A stretch of DNA of 64,000 bases from NCBI GenBank assembly GCA_914767715.1, contig OU612066.1, forward strand, positions 31,842,283-31,906,282. The letters are read 5' to 3'. The DNA comes from Membranipora membranacea. Taxonomy: Eukaryota > Bryozoa > Gymnolaemata > Cheilostomatida > Membraniporidae. The position numbers and the translations under genes are program-made. Every line of letters begins with the position of its first letter. The stretch's first letter is position 1. The notes below the pieces were generated by a model, which saw nothing but the letters and a program-made list of their open reading frames with translations, did no database searches and was not told where the DNA came from. Positions 1 to 11,600 of this stretch are shown piece by piece.

Positions 1-52
1 ACTTATCAAGGCTAGTAGGCTAATGCATGTGTGCCCTTACGGTTGGGTTCAA

Positions 53-100
53 CCAGAGACCATAGATATTTTTATATTGATATATATCTATAGTCTCTGG
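53..100. mobile_element. 48-bp palindromic element, CCAGAGAC family
   Basis: Starts CCAGAGACCATAGATAT, ends ATATCTATAGTCTCTGG; the two halves are inverted repeats. Flanked by a perfect 5-bp direct repeat TTCAA (48-52 and 101-105). Confidence 0.75.
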
Positions 101-105
101 TTCAA

Positions 106-1434
106 CCATAAACATATACTTATACTTTAGACATACTCATACTTTAAACATACTCATGTGTATGGGTTCAACTATAAACATGAGTATTTATATGTTTATG
201 GGTTCAACAAAGAAACAAACATGCGATGTAGGAAATTATGGAGAGCAATGAGCAGAGTATACAGGCTCGTTTGTGGTCATCTGAACTTTGTTGAGAACTT
301 AGCAAAACAACAAATTTATACCACCTTCACAGGAATAGAACAAGGAACAATGAAGATACTATAAAAATTGCATCAGTTCAACTATAACTGTCTATTGACT
401 GTAAAAACTAGAATAGTAGTAAACGGAACAAAATGAGCAAAGGAATGAAATAATTTGGGGAAACTGGAATACTCTTGATGATGCAATGTATACCAGTTGA
501 AGCAAATTTGAAACAATTTCCGATGCCCAACTAATTTTACAACACAACACAGGCTACAAAACACATCAGAGGACTCCCAGTGGTAGAGTTTAATATGCTG
601 AATCTGCTGGGCAAAGTTAAACTGTTACCTGTTATACCAAATTAAATACAAGCCAGTTATGTATCCTGACTACATTCATCACGCATCCAGTGAAACAGCT
701 CATACAATATACATCATGACAATATGCATAATCGATCCCTAAGCAGTGTCTGAGAAGAGACACACACAATTTCAGAGTATCAGTACAATACAGAATCAAT
801 CACAGTGTTAGCTGATATTTAACAAGCTCTCCATTTACTGGAAGAACTTGTGTAAAACCAATTAACACCTACTATGGAAATGCTACTAAGTACCATAGAT
901 AATATATGCTAAGTACATACTGCCATGGCTATGGGATGATTATTACCAGCCAGGTGCTAACCAAATAACAAACAAAGCAATACAAAGACTCTTGTGGGGT
1001 AATTATATACTGTAAACATCAATGCTGTGTGCCCATCTTATTAAAAGTATTACTCGCAGCTACAATTGTTTAGTGAACCATGCAGTCACGCTGTGCTTTG
1101 TTATACATGGCGCAATGATGATAATGGTCTGTTATGTTTGGCACAATGCCATCGCTTGGCTATTAATAGCAACATAGGCTTATCTGTGTAATACGTGTAA
1201 GAAGTTAAGACTGGAAGAAATAATCTGTAATGAAATTTCTTCTACTACCAAGCAAATAAGACATAAAAGACAAGTAGCATAAAGTGTTGCACAAACCTAA
1301 CTCAAATCTCATGGAGTAAGACAGGGCAACATGGTGAGAGTCTCTGCGCTATGCCTTTCTCTAGAATAAGACACAAGTGATTAGTCTAGGATGGTCTAGT
1401 AGGTATATATATCAAACATTTTGATGATGTAAAT
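106..1434. other. Intronic or intergenic sequence
   Basis: AT-rich; no EGF-type exon, RNA gene or repeat recognised apart from the flanking 48-bp element and the U6 promoter at its right end. Confidence 0.5.
1368..1411 (+). promoter_or_regulatory. U6 copy 1 Pol III promoter (PSE-like block and TATA)
   Basis: The PSE-like block at 1368-1386 is conserved with 3425-3445 and 4656-4676; TATA at 1404-1411. Gene-external type 3 Pol III arrangement. The PSE assignment is inferred from conservation among the three copies. Confidence 0.7.
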
Positions 1435-1451
1435 GTACTCGCTTCGGCAGT

Positions 1452-1491
<40 letters not shown>

Positions 1492-1541
1492 GGCCCCTGC
1501 GCAAGGATGACACGCAAATTCGTGAAGCGTTCCACATTTTT
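1435..1541 (+). ncRNA. U6 spliceosomal snRNA, copy 1
   Basis: Full U6: 5' stem-loop GTACTCGCTTCGGCAGTAC, the ATACAGAGA box, AGATTAGCATGGCCCC and GCAAGGATGACACGC, ending in a T run (Pol III stop). A TATA box at 1404-1411 sits at about -31 to -24. A PSE-like block shared with the other copies (AAGACACAAGTGATTAGTC, 1368-1386) starts at -67, about one helical turn nearer than in copies 2 and 3. Confidence 0.95.
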
Positions 1542-1775
1542 TCCCGGTCAAGCGAAAGGACTGTATATGATAACCAAACCAACATTGGATACAGAGAAGA
1601 TTAGCATGGCCCCTGCGCAAGGATGACACGCAAATTCGTGAAGCGTTCCACATTTTTTCCCGGTCAAGCGAAAGGACTGTATATGATAACCAAACCAACA
1701 TTGGATACAGAGAAGATTAGCATGGCCCCTGCGCAAGGATGACAAGCAAATTTGTGAAGCGTTCCAATTCCAGAT
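1472..1775 (+). repeat. 116-bp tandem array of 3' U6 fragments
   Basis: The segment from U6 nucleotide ~38 (GATACAGAGAAG) through the U6 3' end and about 47 bp of flank is repeated with a 116-bp period starting at 1472, 1588 and 1704. The second and third copies lack the 5' stem-loop and promoter. The third also has changes (ACAAGCAAATTTG) and loses the T run. These are non-functional U6 fragments. Confidence 0.9.
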
Positions 1776-2181
1776 TGAAAGGTCAATGGAAATATAAAGA
1801 AAATCTGAAGAAAATACTCAGCTTTCCTCCTGAAAATACGACCTGTGGAAATTCTGTCGAATATTTTAGAAGTGAGGGTACAACAATGAAAGTTGACCAC
1901 CCAATTCTAGAGCCCTTCTGTTTTTGATAGTAAGATGACAAGTTACAGTAGGGAGGATATGCTTGTCGGTTATGCAGAGAAATTCCTACCTTATAGTTCT
2001 TTGTAAACACTTATGAAATTAACAACACAACATTGAAACATGGCAGTACAAGCGTGATATAAGACAACAGCAAAAATTTTAAGGGGTTCACAGTGTTGCC
2101 TATGAAGTACCATTACCTCATAAAATATATCATGACTGTTCATAGTGATGTTCATGTAAGGTCTTCGAAATACAAAACAGC

Positions 2182-2266
2182 GACTCCGGTGGGATTCGAA
2201 CCCACAACCTTCAAATCTCATCTAACCACTAGAAGTCTGACGCGCTATCCATTGCGCCACGGAGCC
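2182..2266 (-). tRNA. tRNA-Arg(UCU), intron-containing, copy 1
   Basis: Read on the minus strand it starts GGCTCCGTGGCGCAATGGAT, has anticodon TCT in a loop followed by an intron of about 12 nt, a GGTTCGAATCC T-loop and a closing CGGAGTC acceptor strand. Length 85 nt including the intron. tRNA-Arg(UCU) commonly has an intron after position 37 in animals. Confidence 0.95.
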
Positions 2267-2741
2267 AGTTGAGCAACATGAAAAATCCCCCCAAAAGTAC
2301 CAAAATTCAAGTTATATATTGAAAAAGTTTGAAAATTTGATATTATTTTTTTTATAAAAATTGATAAAGCAAGAAAACTTGCACCTACAACCCAGATGAT
2401 CTCTATTTTGGATCAAATCTGTTTTGTCACCTGTCCCTGTATATATGGCGGGGGGGGGGGGGGGATGATCATTATATTCTCATAAGGGGCAAACTCAGGT
2501 TACACAAAATGGATCAAATCAGTAATATATTGAGGTTTAATAGAGGGAAACATGCATGAAACAGAAAGGCTGGCAACACATCCTTTGTATGCTTTATCTT
2601 TACTTCGGCCTCTATGCAGCAATATTTGGCAGGGAGAAAACCGCCTTGTGCACATATGAGATACAAGAAAAATTCTGTTCCCAAACATCATAACCAAAAA
2701 ACAGATAACCAAACACCAGAACCAGACACTTGTCACAACGG

Positions 2742-2969
2742 CTAATTCCAATAAAATTGGCTTCTTAGCTTGGAAAAAAACGCCTTGCTTCCACAAATTC
2801 CATTGAACACTCGAAATTCATCAGTACCAAAAACTTGGTAAATGTCAGAAATACAAATACTTGAGTGTCGAAGAAGAGTGCACAGCAAGCAGTCATAATC
2901 TGAGCATGGATTCCCTAAGTGTGTATCCAAAGTGGCAACAAGGGCAATGAATAAGACAAGCTTTGACAT
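2742..2969 (-). CDS. Possible small secreted-protein ORF (uncertain)
   Basis: From ATG at 2969 on the minus strand there are 75 codons. The first ~16 residues (MSKLVLFIALVATLDT) look like a signal peptide, followed by a Cys-rich part with C..DYDCLLC, C and GIC. It lies antisense to the presumed long fibrillin intron. I see no family match, no supporting neighbour exon and no promoter. A chance ORF is quite possible. Confidence 0.2.
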   Translation of the reverse strand: MSKLVLFIALVATLDTHLGNPCSDYDCLLCTLLRHSSICISDIYQVFGTDEFRVFNGICGSKAFFSKLRSQFYWN

Positions 2970-3424
2970 CAACACCAAATAAAAAACAAAACCATAATAT
3001 CATATATTTTGCATGACCCACTTCAATGTCATAGCTTCAGATGTCCCACCTCTTCAGGTTCTTTGTTCGGAAGACATTCACAATTCTATTCTCATATAGG
3101 CCTCTGCAGATGATTAAAATAATCTAGTCCAATTTGATATTGTTCTAGTGAAAATCGAAATAAAAGCTGAGATAATGACGCCTCTGTCACATACCATTAC
3201 CCGTACTGATTATCATCTATTAATAGCAACATAGCGCAGTCGTTGTGTATGATTTGTAGGGCATTATCATTCATGGATCAACTCTCCAAGGATGTTTTGT
3301 AAAATAGCAAAGATTATAAATAGTATTGCATGTGTGAATATTGCTAGCTCTGAAAAGGCTTTTTTGTCATACATAAGTTTTACAACTGCAGATATACCTG
3401 TCCAACATTATCCATTATTAAAAT

Positions 3425-3479
3425 AAGACATAAGTGATGAGAGTCATGTAATACATGGAGGGTATAGTCAGTATATATA
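3425..3479 (+). promoter_or_regulatory. U6 copy 2 Pol III promoter
   Basis: PSE-like block at 3425-3445 and TATA box at 3472-3479, at -78 and -31 of the U6 start. Confidence 0.7.
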
Positions 3480-3502
3480 GAGAATTATTTTGGCCTGCAA
3501 AT

Positions 3503-3519
3503 GTACTTGCTTCGGCAGT

Positions 3520-3559
<40 letters not shown>

Positions 3560-3609
3560 GGCCCCTGCGCAAGGATGACACGCAAATTCGTGAAGCGTTC
3601 CACATTTTT
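3503..3609 (+). ncRNA. U6 spliceosomal snRNA, copy 2
   Basis: Same sequence as copy 1 apart from GTACTTGC in the 5' loop. T6 terminator at 3605-3610. TATA box (tatatata) at 3472-3479; PSE-like block AAGACATAAGTGATGAGAGTC starts at -78 (3425). Confidence 0.95.
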
Positions 3610-4655
3610 TCCATTTGGATAATTCCAGATCAAAAAGAATGTAAAAACATGTTAGCAAATGGACTAGTAAAAAATAAGCGGAAATCAGCTTTTTCCTCTA
3701 ACAAATCCCAGTTTAACGTGTGAGACGCGCATGATAAAAAGGTTATCCTATCAAATTATCTGTTGGTTGAGTTGAACATCCTGGAATACAGTCAACTTGG
3801 TATGAGGATGAAAATGCTTTAGCTCTAACTTGTTGAAATTAAAATTTTTATTGATGTGTACGTAAAATGTCTACATGATGTAAGAAGCTTTTCACAACCA
3901 CCGTACTGCGATATTTGGAAAATTTAAAACGGAACAAATGACGTCAAAACTATTGCTAGTCATGTCTTATACCACAAAACTTCAGAGACCTGTAATAGAT
4001 AAAAACATGATAAGGAAAAACCCCATTATATTGTTAATATCTGGCAAATTTGAATAGTATACTCAACTAAATATAAGGATTTCTATGTCAGGCACCTGGG
4101 CCAGGAACCAGATCCATGGATAATAATAACCAACAATGAATTATTAGTATTAAGATATGCCAAACGCTAGCAGAGTTGTTACTCTTCATCCTATATAAAG
4201 GAGATTAATGTTCAAGTGAAATATAATGAGATATAATTTCTATGGCATAATCTGTAAATGTGTCAAAATATTTAATAGACCACCCAGATACTATGCTATC
4301 TTCTATCATTTAGTATATACACCATAGATGATGTATGAATTAATAATCCTGCCCTATTGGTAACTGATGTACCAGTATTGGAAATAATTACACTGCTTTA
4401 CCTTCACACTAATTACTATCTATGAATAGTAACACAGATAGAATGGTCCTAGGATTGACTTGGGTCGTTCAACTGGGTGTTATCATACATGGAAAATCAT
4501 GTAATGAACTAAAAAACATTACGGTGGAAAAAAGATTATTCATCATGGAATATCATAAGTGCAATATAGACAGTGCTGGCAGCAATTTTAACTTGCAACA
4601 CTGAAACATGTGGGCTCTAGACATGCAAATATAGCATATTATCCTTTACCATTAT

Positions 4656-4710
4656 GAGGCATAAGTGATGAGAGTCAAGTAATACTAGGAGTGTAAAGTA
4701 AGGTTATATA
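4656..4710 (+). promoter_or_regulatory. U6 copy 3 Pol III promoter
   Basis: PSE-like block at 4656-4676 and a TATA-like element at 4704-4710, with the same spacing as copy 2. Confidence 0.65.
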
Positions 4711-4733
4711 GATAATAGATTTGTCCTGGAAAT

Positions 4734-4751
4734 GTACTCGCTTCGCTTCGT

Positions 4752-4791
<40 letters not shown>

Positions 4792-4841
4792 GGCCCCTGC
4801 GCAAGGATGACACGCAAATTCGTGAAGCGTTCCACATTTTT
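4734..4841 (+). ncRNA. U6 spliceosomal snRNA, copy 3 (altered 5' stem-loop)
   Basis: The body is identical to the other copies from ACATATACTAAAATTGG onward and ends in T5. The 5' end reads GTACTCGCTTCGCTTCGTAC in place of ..CGGCAGTAC, so the 5' hairpin is shortened. TATA-like ttatata at 4704-4710; PSE-like block GGCATAAGTGATGAGAGTC keeps the -78 spacing of copy 2. Could be a functional variant or a decaying copy. Confidence 0.85.
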
Positions 4842-5089
4842 CCATCACGATATATAGTGCACCAAATTCACAAGGTATTGCTTCATCAGTCATAGGGATT
4901 AATCTAATGCTGTTGACATTGAGACAATAAAAGAAGGCAGATAATAATAAGGGGCATTAGGTGTTCAAGCTGATCCACAGAAGTATTATTGATGTTTTAT
5001 TCGAGACAGAATTGATGTCTTTGTATTATAGGGGATAGGGCATAATGTAAAGGATATAGGGGTGTAGGATGTGGGACCTAGGTGTTGGA

Positions 5090-5243
5090 GTGGTAGGGAG
5101 TGGTAGGGGGTGGTAGGGGGTGGTAGGGGGTGGTAGGGGGTGGTAGGGGGTGGTAGGGGGGTGGTAGGGGGTGGTAGGGGGTGGTAGGGGGTGGTAGGGG
5201 GTGGTAGGGGGTGGTAGGGGGTGGTAGGGGGTGGTAGGGAGTG
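5090..5243 (+). repeat. G-rich 10-bp minisatellite
   Basis: About 15 copies of TGGTAGGGGG, with one extra G slip near 5160. G runs of four or five on the plus strand give quadruplex potential. Ends about 50 bp before tRNA-Arg(UCU) copy 2. Confidence 0.9.
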
Positions 5244-5295
5244 ATCGGGAGCCTCACTTAATTTGTTATTTTAATATTCGAAATAAAAAATACTC

Positions 5296-5380
5296 GACTC
5301 CGGTGGGATTCGAACCCACAACCTTCAAATCTCATCTAACCACTAGAAGTCTGACGCGCTATCCATTGCGCCACGGAGCC
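5296..5380 (-). tRNA. tRNA-Arg(UCU), intron-containing, copy 2
   Basis: Identical over its 85 nt to the copy at 2182-2266, same strand, including the intron. It lies about 55 bp from the end of the G-rich minisatellite. Confidence 0.95.
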
Positions 5381-5564
5381 AGTTGATAAAATAGAAAAAT
5401 ATAAGCTGACATAACAATAAACAATAAATAGCTGCTTTTAGTACCTCCTGTTGCTTGATCATAGAGTTGTAAGTCTATAATTGGCACTGATCCATGACTG
5501 GAGTTTGCTGCGGTGGAACTGTCAAAGCTGCTGTTTATAATGTATTGTCTTTGTTTCGTTTCAG

Positions 5565-5696
5565 ATGTAGATGAATGCGTGGAGGTATTGAATGCCTGTA
5601 CATTTGGTCAATGTGTCAACGAAAGGGGTTCTTACTACTGCAAATGTCCTGAGAACTTTGTCCAGAGCTTCGATGGGGACAAATTCAAATGCATGG
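5565..5696 (+). CDS. Fibrillin exon: calcium-binding EGF domain 1 of window
   Basis: Acceptor tttcag at 5561-5564 after a pyrimidine-rich tract; donor GG|gtatgt. It encodes DVDEC...[13 protein letters not shown]...C, with six cysteines, the D-x-D-E calcium motif and the Asn and aromatic residues of cbEGF modules. Phase 1 at both ends. It starts mid-protein, so at least one upstream exon lies outside the window. Confidence 0.9.
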
Positions 5697-8600
5697 GTAT
5701 GTTGAGATGGGAGAGCATACCTTTAGGCCCAGTTTAGGGTCTTCAAAATTCCTAAACCTAACTGTTTTGTCCTGTGATGTGTCAGCTGCAAACCCCCATT
5801 GACAAACTGCCCATGTCCTTTCCCACCTCAAACACTAAGGAGGCCCTCGAGGCCAGTTGAGGCCCCAAAGGCAGTATAGGTCCTTGAAGGCAATAGAGGT
5901 TCCTGAATGTCCCTGAGGGCAGTGGAGGCCAAGGAGGCAGTGGATGTCCGGGAAGGCAGTGGAGCTTCCTGGGTGCGGTGGGTGCCCTTGAAGATGGTAG
6001 AGCCCTTTTCTGCCACAAGCATAACAACTAAAAATAGTTATGATAGCCTTCCTTAGGTATCAAGATCCTAGACACTGAAGTATTCCCTCATTTCCCTGGC
6101 CTAGACTTTGATACAGATTCCTTTGCATGTCAGTTCAGTTGCAATACCCCCTTTCAAATCTCTAAGAATGTCCAATCTCACCCCAATCAATTGATATTAC
6201 GAGTTCTTTGTGTTTCAGACACACGTTATGGGCTGTGCTATGATAATATCGATGGAGATCTGTGTACTGGTGAAATGCCGGTTAACATCAGTAAATCCTC
6301 ATGTTGTTGTGCAGTCGGCAGCCCGGCAGCATGGTCATATGGAGGTGAATGTGTGAGCTGTCCCACTGAAGATAACCCTGTATTCAGCCTACTCTGTCAC
6401 ATGGGTATCGGATACGTGGAGCAGCCAGATGGATCAATTGTGGGTAAGTTGAGCTTGCCTTCCTCTTACTCTCACATGTGTATGGTGTATGGTGTATGGT
6501 GCATGTATGGTGCATGTACGGTGCATGGCCGTAGATCTCTTGTATATATGCTCTGGTGGAAAATCTGCTTCCCTGAACAGCTGTTATGAAAACGGACAGG
6601 AATGATTGCTGCCATTAGTAACAAGGATTTATTGACCCAGTTGCATTGTTGGATGCCATCTCCTGGCCCCGCCAAACCCTGAGCTGGGCCTTGTGTCTTC
6701 TCAGTCTAAGATCATGAAAATTATTCCTTTTCTCTCTTGGAACATTGTTGATTGGACCATAGACTGTAATAACTGAGTATGAGTTTGAAAAAGTGGAGCA
6801 GAAGAAATATTGTAAACAGAAATGACAGTTGTTAAATGATTATAACAAATAATGCATGACAAATTGTAATTGATCAAACCTCCCGAACAGAATGGACTTG
6901 GAAAACAGTCGTTAACATCATATATCATTGTAAAATATTTTAATGCATAATTTTATTATTCAATCAACCAGATATTGATGAGTGCTCAATGCACCCGGAG
7001 TCCTGCTTCAATGGGAGATGTGTTAACATGGACGGTGGGTTCAGGTGTGAATGTAATCCAGGTTATGAGCTAGATGAAACAGAGGCTTACTGTATAGGTA
7101 TGTGAATGTGTTACATTGTCAAGTCCTCAATCCATTATGTATCACAGGTTAACATTAGGAGTATGTGGACTTGATCGAAGCGAAATATTGACTGTTAGTT
7201 TTAGATGTAAATTGGAGTTACTTCCTCCCTATCTAAGCACTAGACATTTTTGCTCTCAGCCTTCTCTATAAGACTTCCGCAAGTGCTATCAGAATTATGA
7301 TGTCTATTCTTACAAACCCCATCAAAAACCTTGACGGATGAAATTTTGTATGTTCGAATTTCCTTTCGTTCTAGACAAAGATGAATGTGACGACCCAAAT
7401 GTCTGCGGCCAGGGAAGGTGCCGGAATACCATCGGGTCCTTTGACTGCTCATGTGACCCTGGGTTTGAAGTTGGGTTAGACGGGAAATGTCAAGGTAGGC
7501 TTACAAACAAAAACTCACGCTATAACTATTTTGAAACGCTTATGTTATACACATCCTGAATGGGTGTTGATTCTGTCACATGTTATGGGTGATTTTCTCT
7601 TCCTATCAAACTGTCACTTTTGTTTATTATTTTACTGCAGATGTTGATGAGTGTGTTGATTTTGACTCACACAATTGTGCGTTCAGATGTCACAACATGC
7701 TTGGCTCGTTTGCCTGTACCTGCCCGGCAGGCTATCAGCTCGCTGACGACAGGATACACTGTGATGATGTCGATGAATGTGATACTCCTGCTAATAACTG
7801 CAGATATCTCTGTAAAAATCTCATAGGAACGTTTCTGTGCATCTGTCCAGAGGGTATGTGAAGTGTGTGATTGCTTAACCAAATATAGTAACTGTTTACT
7901 ACTGCGGTTTCTAATACTGATAACTACCACCATAGACAATCATGGTGAATGCTGTTTGCACAACAATAAAAAAAAAATTCTGTTGAGTGATGAAAAGATA
8001 ATCCTGAAATAATTGAGGTTCTTACGCACATTTTTAAACTACTGCATGCACCCTTGCCAAAATAAAATGAAAATGAAATGTTGGTATGGAGGAACACATT
8101 CTGAGATATAAAAGCCAATAACTCAGCCAAAACATACTCCCAGACGGGGAATCGAACCCCGGCCACGACGGTGAAAGCGTCGGATCCTAACCACTAGACC
8201 ACCTGGGATGGCTTGTGAAACCGGAGAGCACTCTGTCAATATATGAGTCAATTGCATCTAATATAATGATCATTTGGAAATCAGCCAATCATAGCTCAGA
8301 ACAGTGACTAAACAACAGTTCAATGATTGGTTGAATGCGCAGCAAGCGGCCATCACATTGACAGCGATGAAAGCATTGATCAAAGCATTCAGCACCATTC
8401 TGCTTGCAGGATAGCCTTGTGACATAGTCTATCTCTGCAGCACAGCAGTGGTGGCGCTGCCTTCCATCAAGAAAGGCAACTCCCAGGGTTCAAGGTTATG
8501 AGATATCAAAACCAGTGTTCCATTTAGGCCCAAATATTTCCAAAATATGGGTTTCCATTGTTTTCCCAATTTTGGTACTCAGACTAGGTGAATTAGTTCA

Positions 8601-11600
8601 AGCCCTATGCTGCAGAGACGAACGTATGCCTCAACAGTTCGCACATGCGCAGACTGATTCAGCACTAAAGCGTTAGGCCATTAGTGAAAGGTTACATAAG
8701 AGACATTGCCCTCATTCACTGTACATATTGAAGTAATGCTAAATCCAAGCTAATCTTGCCAAATGTTCTTGCTATGAAACCTCAGATTATACCAACACAC
8801 AACAGTGTGATGTTGATGTTGCACTATTTTACTCCTCTATTGCCAGATTTGAGGGTATAAAAACAGGATAAGCAATGGTGGCACGAAAATTTGAACAAGA
8901 ACAAGTTTGAGCCACTTTACCTGCTGTCCAGTCAACCTCATTCTACTGGTGAGCTGGCGGCAGCTCAAACTCTTAATGCAGGCAAATTGGATCATGCTTG
9001 ATCTAATGTAGCCCCATATGGTGCACATCTGGTTAAACAAGAATAGTGGAAAGGCTGTAATGCAAATTCCTAACCTCATCAAATTGACCATCACACATTA
9101 TTGTTAGCGTCATTCTAAAAATGACATTTATATCTTCATGAAATATAGTCCAAAATATAAAGCTGAGGGACTGTCAGACAATATTACCAGGTGCAGATGG
9201 ACTCAATCCACTTTCTTTGCCTTTTCCTCTTTTCAAAGTAACTCTCGGAAAATATCAAGCTAGGTGTGCAGATGTACACTCTGTACATTATTAAAAAAAA
9301 AAACTACAGCTAAGTGGTATGAATTCATCAACTCAAAAGTATGCCAGCTCAAACGCTAAGTTGTGGTTTTCTTTGTCAAGATGAAAGGGAATGTAGTATA
9401 AGTAACAATGAGTGAACAATGCACTTACAGGTAATTAAAATCAATCCCATATTAGCTGGTTCAAACGTAATAAAACAATAAACGCTCCAATATTTCTAAA
9501 GGTCAAGCTTATCCACTATGATGATAATTATGACCTGAGATTGGAAAAGATACAATTTCGTTCAGAAACCTCACACATTGCTGAGCATGTGTACATATCG
9601 TAAATGCTCAAACACTGAATCAATGATCTAGGTTGAGTTATCCAAAAGGACGGTTATTATTTATTTTGAGCTATCAGTGTTATTGGCCAATCATTGATCC
9701 GGAATGCCATGATTCATTCACAATTGGCTGATTATAGCAATTTCAAGTGCCTCTGAATCCTATTGGACGTAATATAGCCTTAGACTTTGTTAAAGGCCCT
9801 CATCCATCCCAGGTGGTCTAGTGGTTAGGATCCGGCGCTCTCACCGCCGTGGCCGGGGTTCGATTCCCCGTCTGGGAAGATATTTTGTCTCTCCAAAGAT
9901 GCCCTCTGCATTATGACTTCCAGAAGCTTTATTTGGGCTGTAGAATTTGAGCTTGTGCTTGGGGTGCAGATATGCTTGGGGGCAAATATAGGCTCAAGTA
10001 ATTGTCTTTGGACAAAGTTGAAAATTCCAGATGAACTAGATGCCTGATAACTTCGTAAAACATGTCTAAGTCAGCTGTATAGAGAATCATGTTCTATCTT
10101 AGCAGTGTGTTGATTAATAGCCCTGGGTATTTCAGTGAAACGGTAAATCACCACTGCATTTCTCAAGCTTGCCACCTCAAAATCCCAGAATTTTATTCTA
10201 TCATGCCAAATTCCCAAGTGTGTTGAAAAAGCCAAATTTAAATAATTTATGTCTTGCATGTGCTCTCGCTAGTTGCTACTTAGTTGAGGAAAGGTTCTAA
10301 GACCTATGAGCTAATGACCTAATGTTGTGGACTTTTTTTTGTCAAAGGGTTTCAGAAAGTGCCGGGATATGAAGACGAATGTGATGATGTTAATGAATGC
10401 CGAGAGGACCCATCTCTGTGTCAGAATGGTCGATGTGTCAACTCGGAAGGCGGCTTTCGATGTGAATGTTATTCTGGGTACACCTCTTCTGCAGATAAAA
10501 AGTCTTGTATAGGTGAGAAACTTCAACCATTAAATGCACAACGCAATAGTCTTGGTAGCCCCTAAAAAAAGGTTTTTATAGCCCTTCAAGACTCATGTGT
10601 GTTGAACCTGCTACATTCTGTTTTCCCATTTTCATATTTGTGTCCAAACAAATCTTTTTCAAATCAAATCAATTTTCAGAGATGGTGTGTTGCCTCAGCA
10701 AGATAACAAAGTAGTTGGCTTTTGGGTACGATGCAGTTTTGTCTTGTTTGTCTCTATCGCTTTCAATGTTTATTGTAGACATTACTGGTAAGTTGTCAAG
10801 CCTTTTGAAAGATAATGATAACCAAGTAACCATGTAATCTATTCTAATCTCCTGAGTGCCACTTGACATTATGGGAAGATCAAAAAGGAAGCTTTTGACC
10901 CCGCCAGGACTCGAACCTGGAATCTCCTGATTCGTAGTCAGGCGCCTTATCCATTGGGCCACGAGGCCAGCTGTTTGATTGGCCTGCAAGGATATCGCCA
11001 GATTGACACATGATGTCCATATGTTGCTAACAACAATGAATTGCACAAATCCCATTGGACAGTTTAACTGAGTGTAGTGAATCGTGAAAGCATTAATCAA
11101 AGATTATTATCATTGGTATAGTCAAAGATTATAAATACTAAGTTATTGGTATAATGGTGTAGATATACGTTGCTAACTCATTGGATGGTAGCTATCCTAT
11201 CTTTTATTGGCATCATAACCTGTAATAATAATTTTATTCTAATAATAATCATCTCATCAACCAAGCTGAGATATATGGGACACTGGGATTTGCTTGGCAT
11301 AGGCCAAGGCTTCTGTTCCATTGAATGTTGGAATAAACTCACACATCCCAATATATAATTACTCTTCACCTATTTTCAAGACGCAGCACCATATTGATAA
11401 TGATTTATTCTTGTTTGTAGACACTCAACAAGGGTTGTGCTACATCGATCTCGACAACAGAGGGTTTTGCTCATCCAACACTACTGGGCTTCAGATGACA
11501 GCTAAGCCCTTCTGTTGTTGTTCTCGTGCAGCGGCATGGGGCCCGGCTTGCAGCAGGTGCCCTGAGGAAGGGACAGCTGCCCACAAGAAAATGTGTATAT

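Larger units (their letters stand above)
1776..5564. other. Presumed fibrillin intron, remaining sequence
   Basis: Apart from the U6, tRNA-Arg and minisatellite features listed, this stretch holds a 15-G run at 2450-2464 and no exon I can recognise. It ends in the pyrimidine tract and acceptor at 5541-5564. Confidence 0.5.
7854..10347. other. Fibrillin intron with two tRNA-Glu genes and a MITE
   Basis: A 2.5-kb intron interrupting an EGF module. Beyond tRNA-Glu(UUC), tRNA-Glu(CUC) and the hairpin MITE at 8893-9005 I see nothing coding. Confidence 0.6.

Noticed and set aside
1588-1775. Additional functional U6 genes
   Set aside because: They lack the first ~37 nt and any TATA/PSE promoter; repeats only.
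1-5564. Further fibrillin EGF/TB exons upstream
   Set aside because: No DxDEC-type or CCC-type exon with splice sites was found by reading; the gene start must be outside or undetectable.
7620-7939. Overlapping ORFs on both strands at the EGF4-5 exon
   Set aside because: Shadows; the six-cysteine EGF frame with splice sites explains the region.
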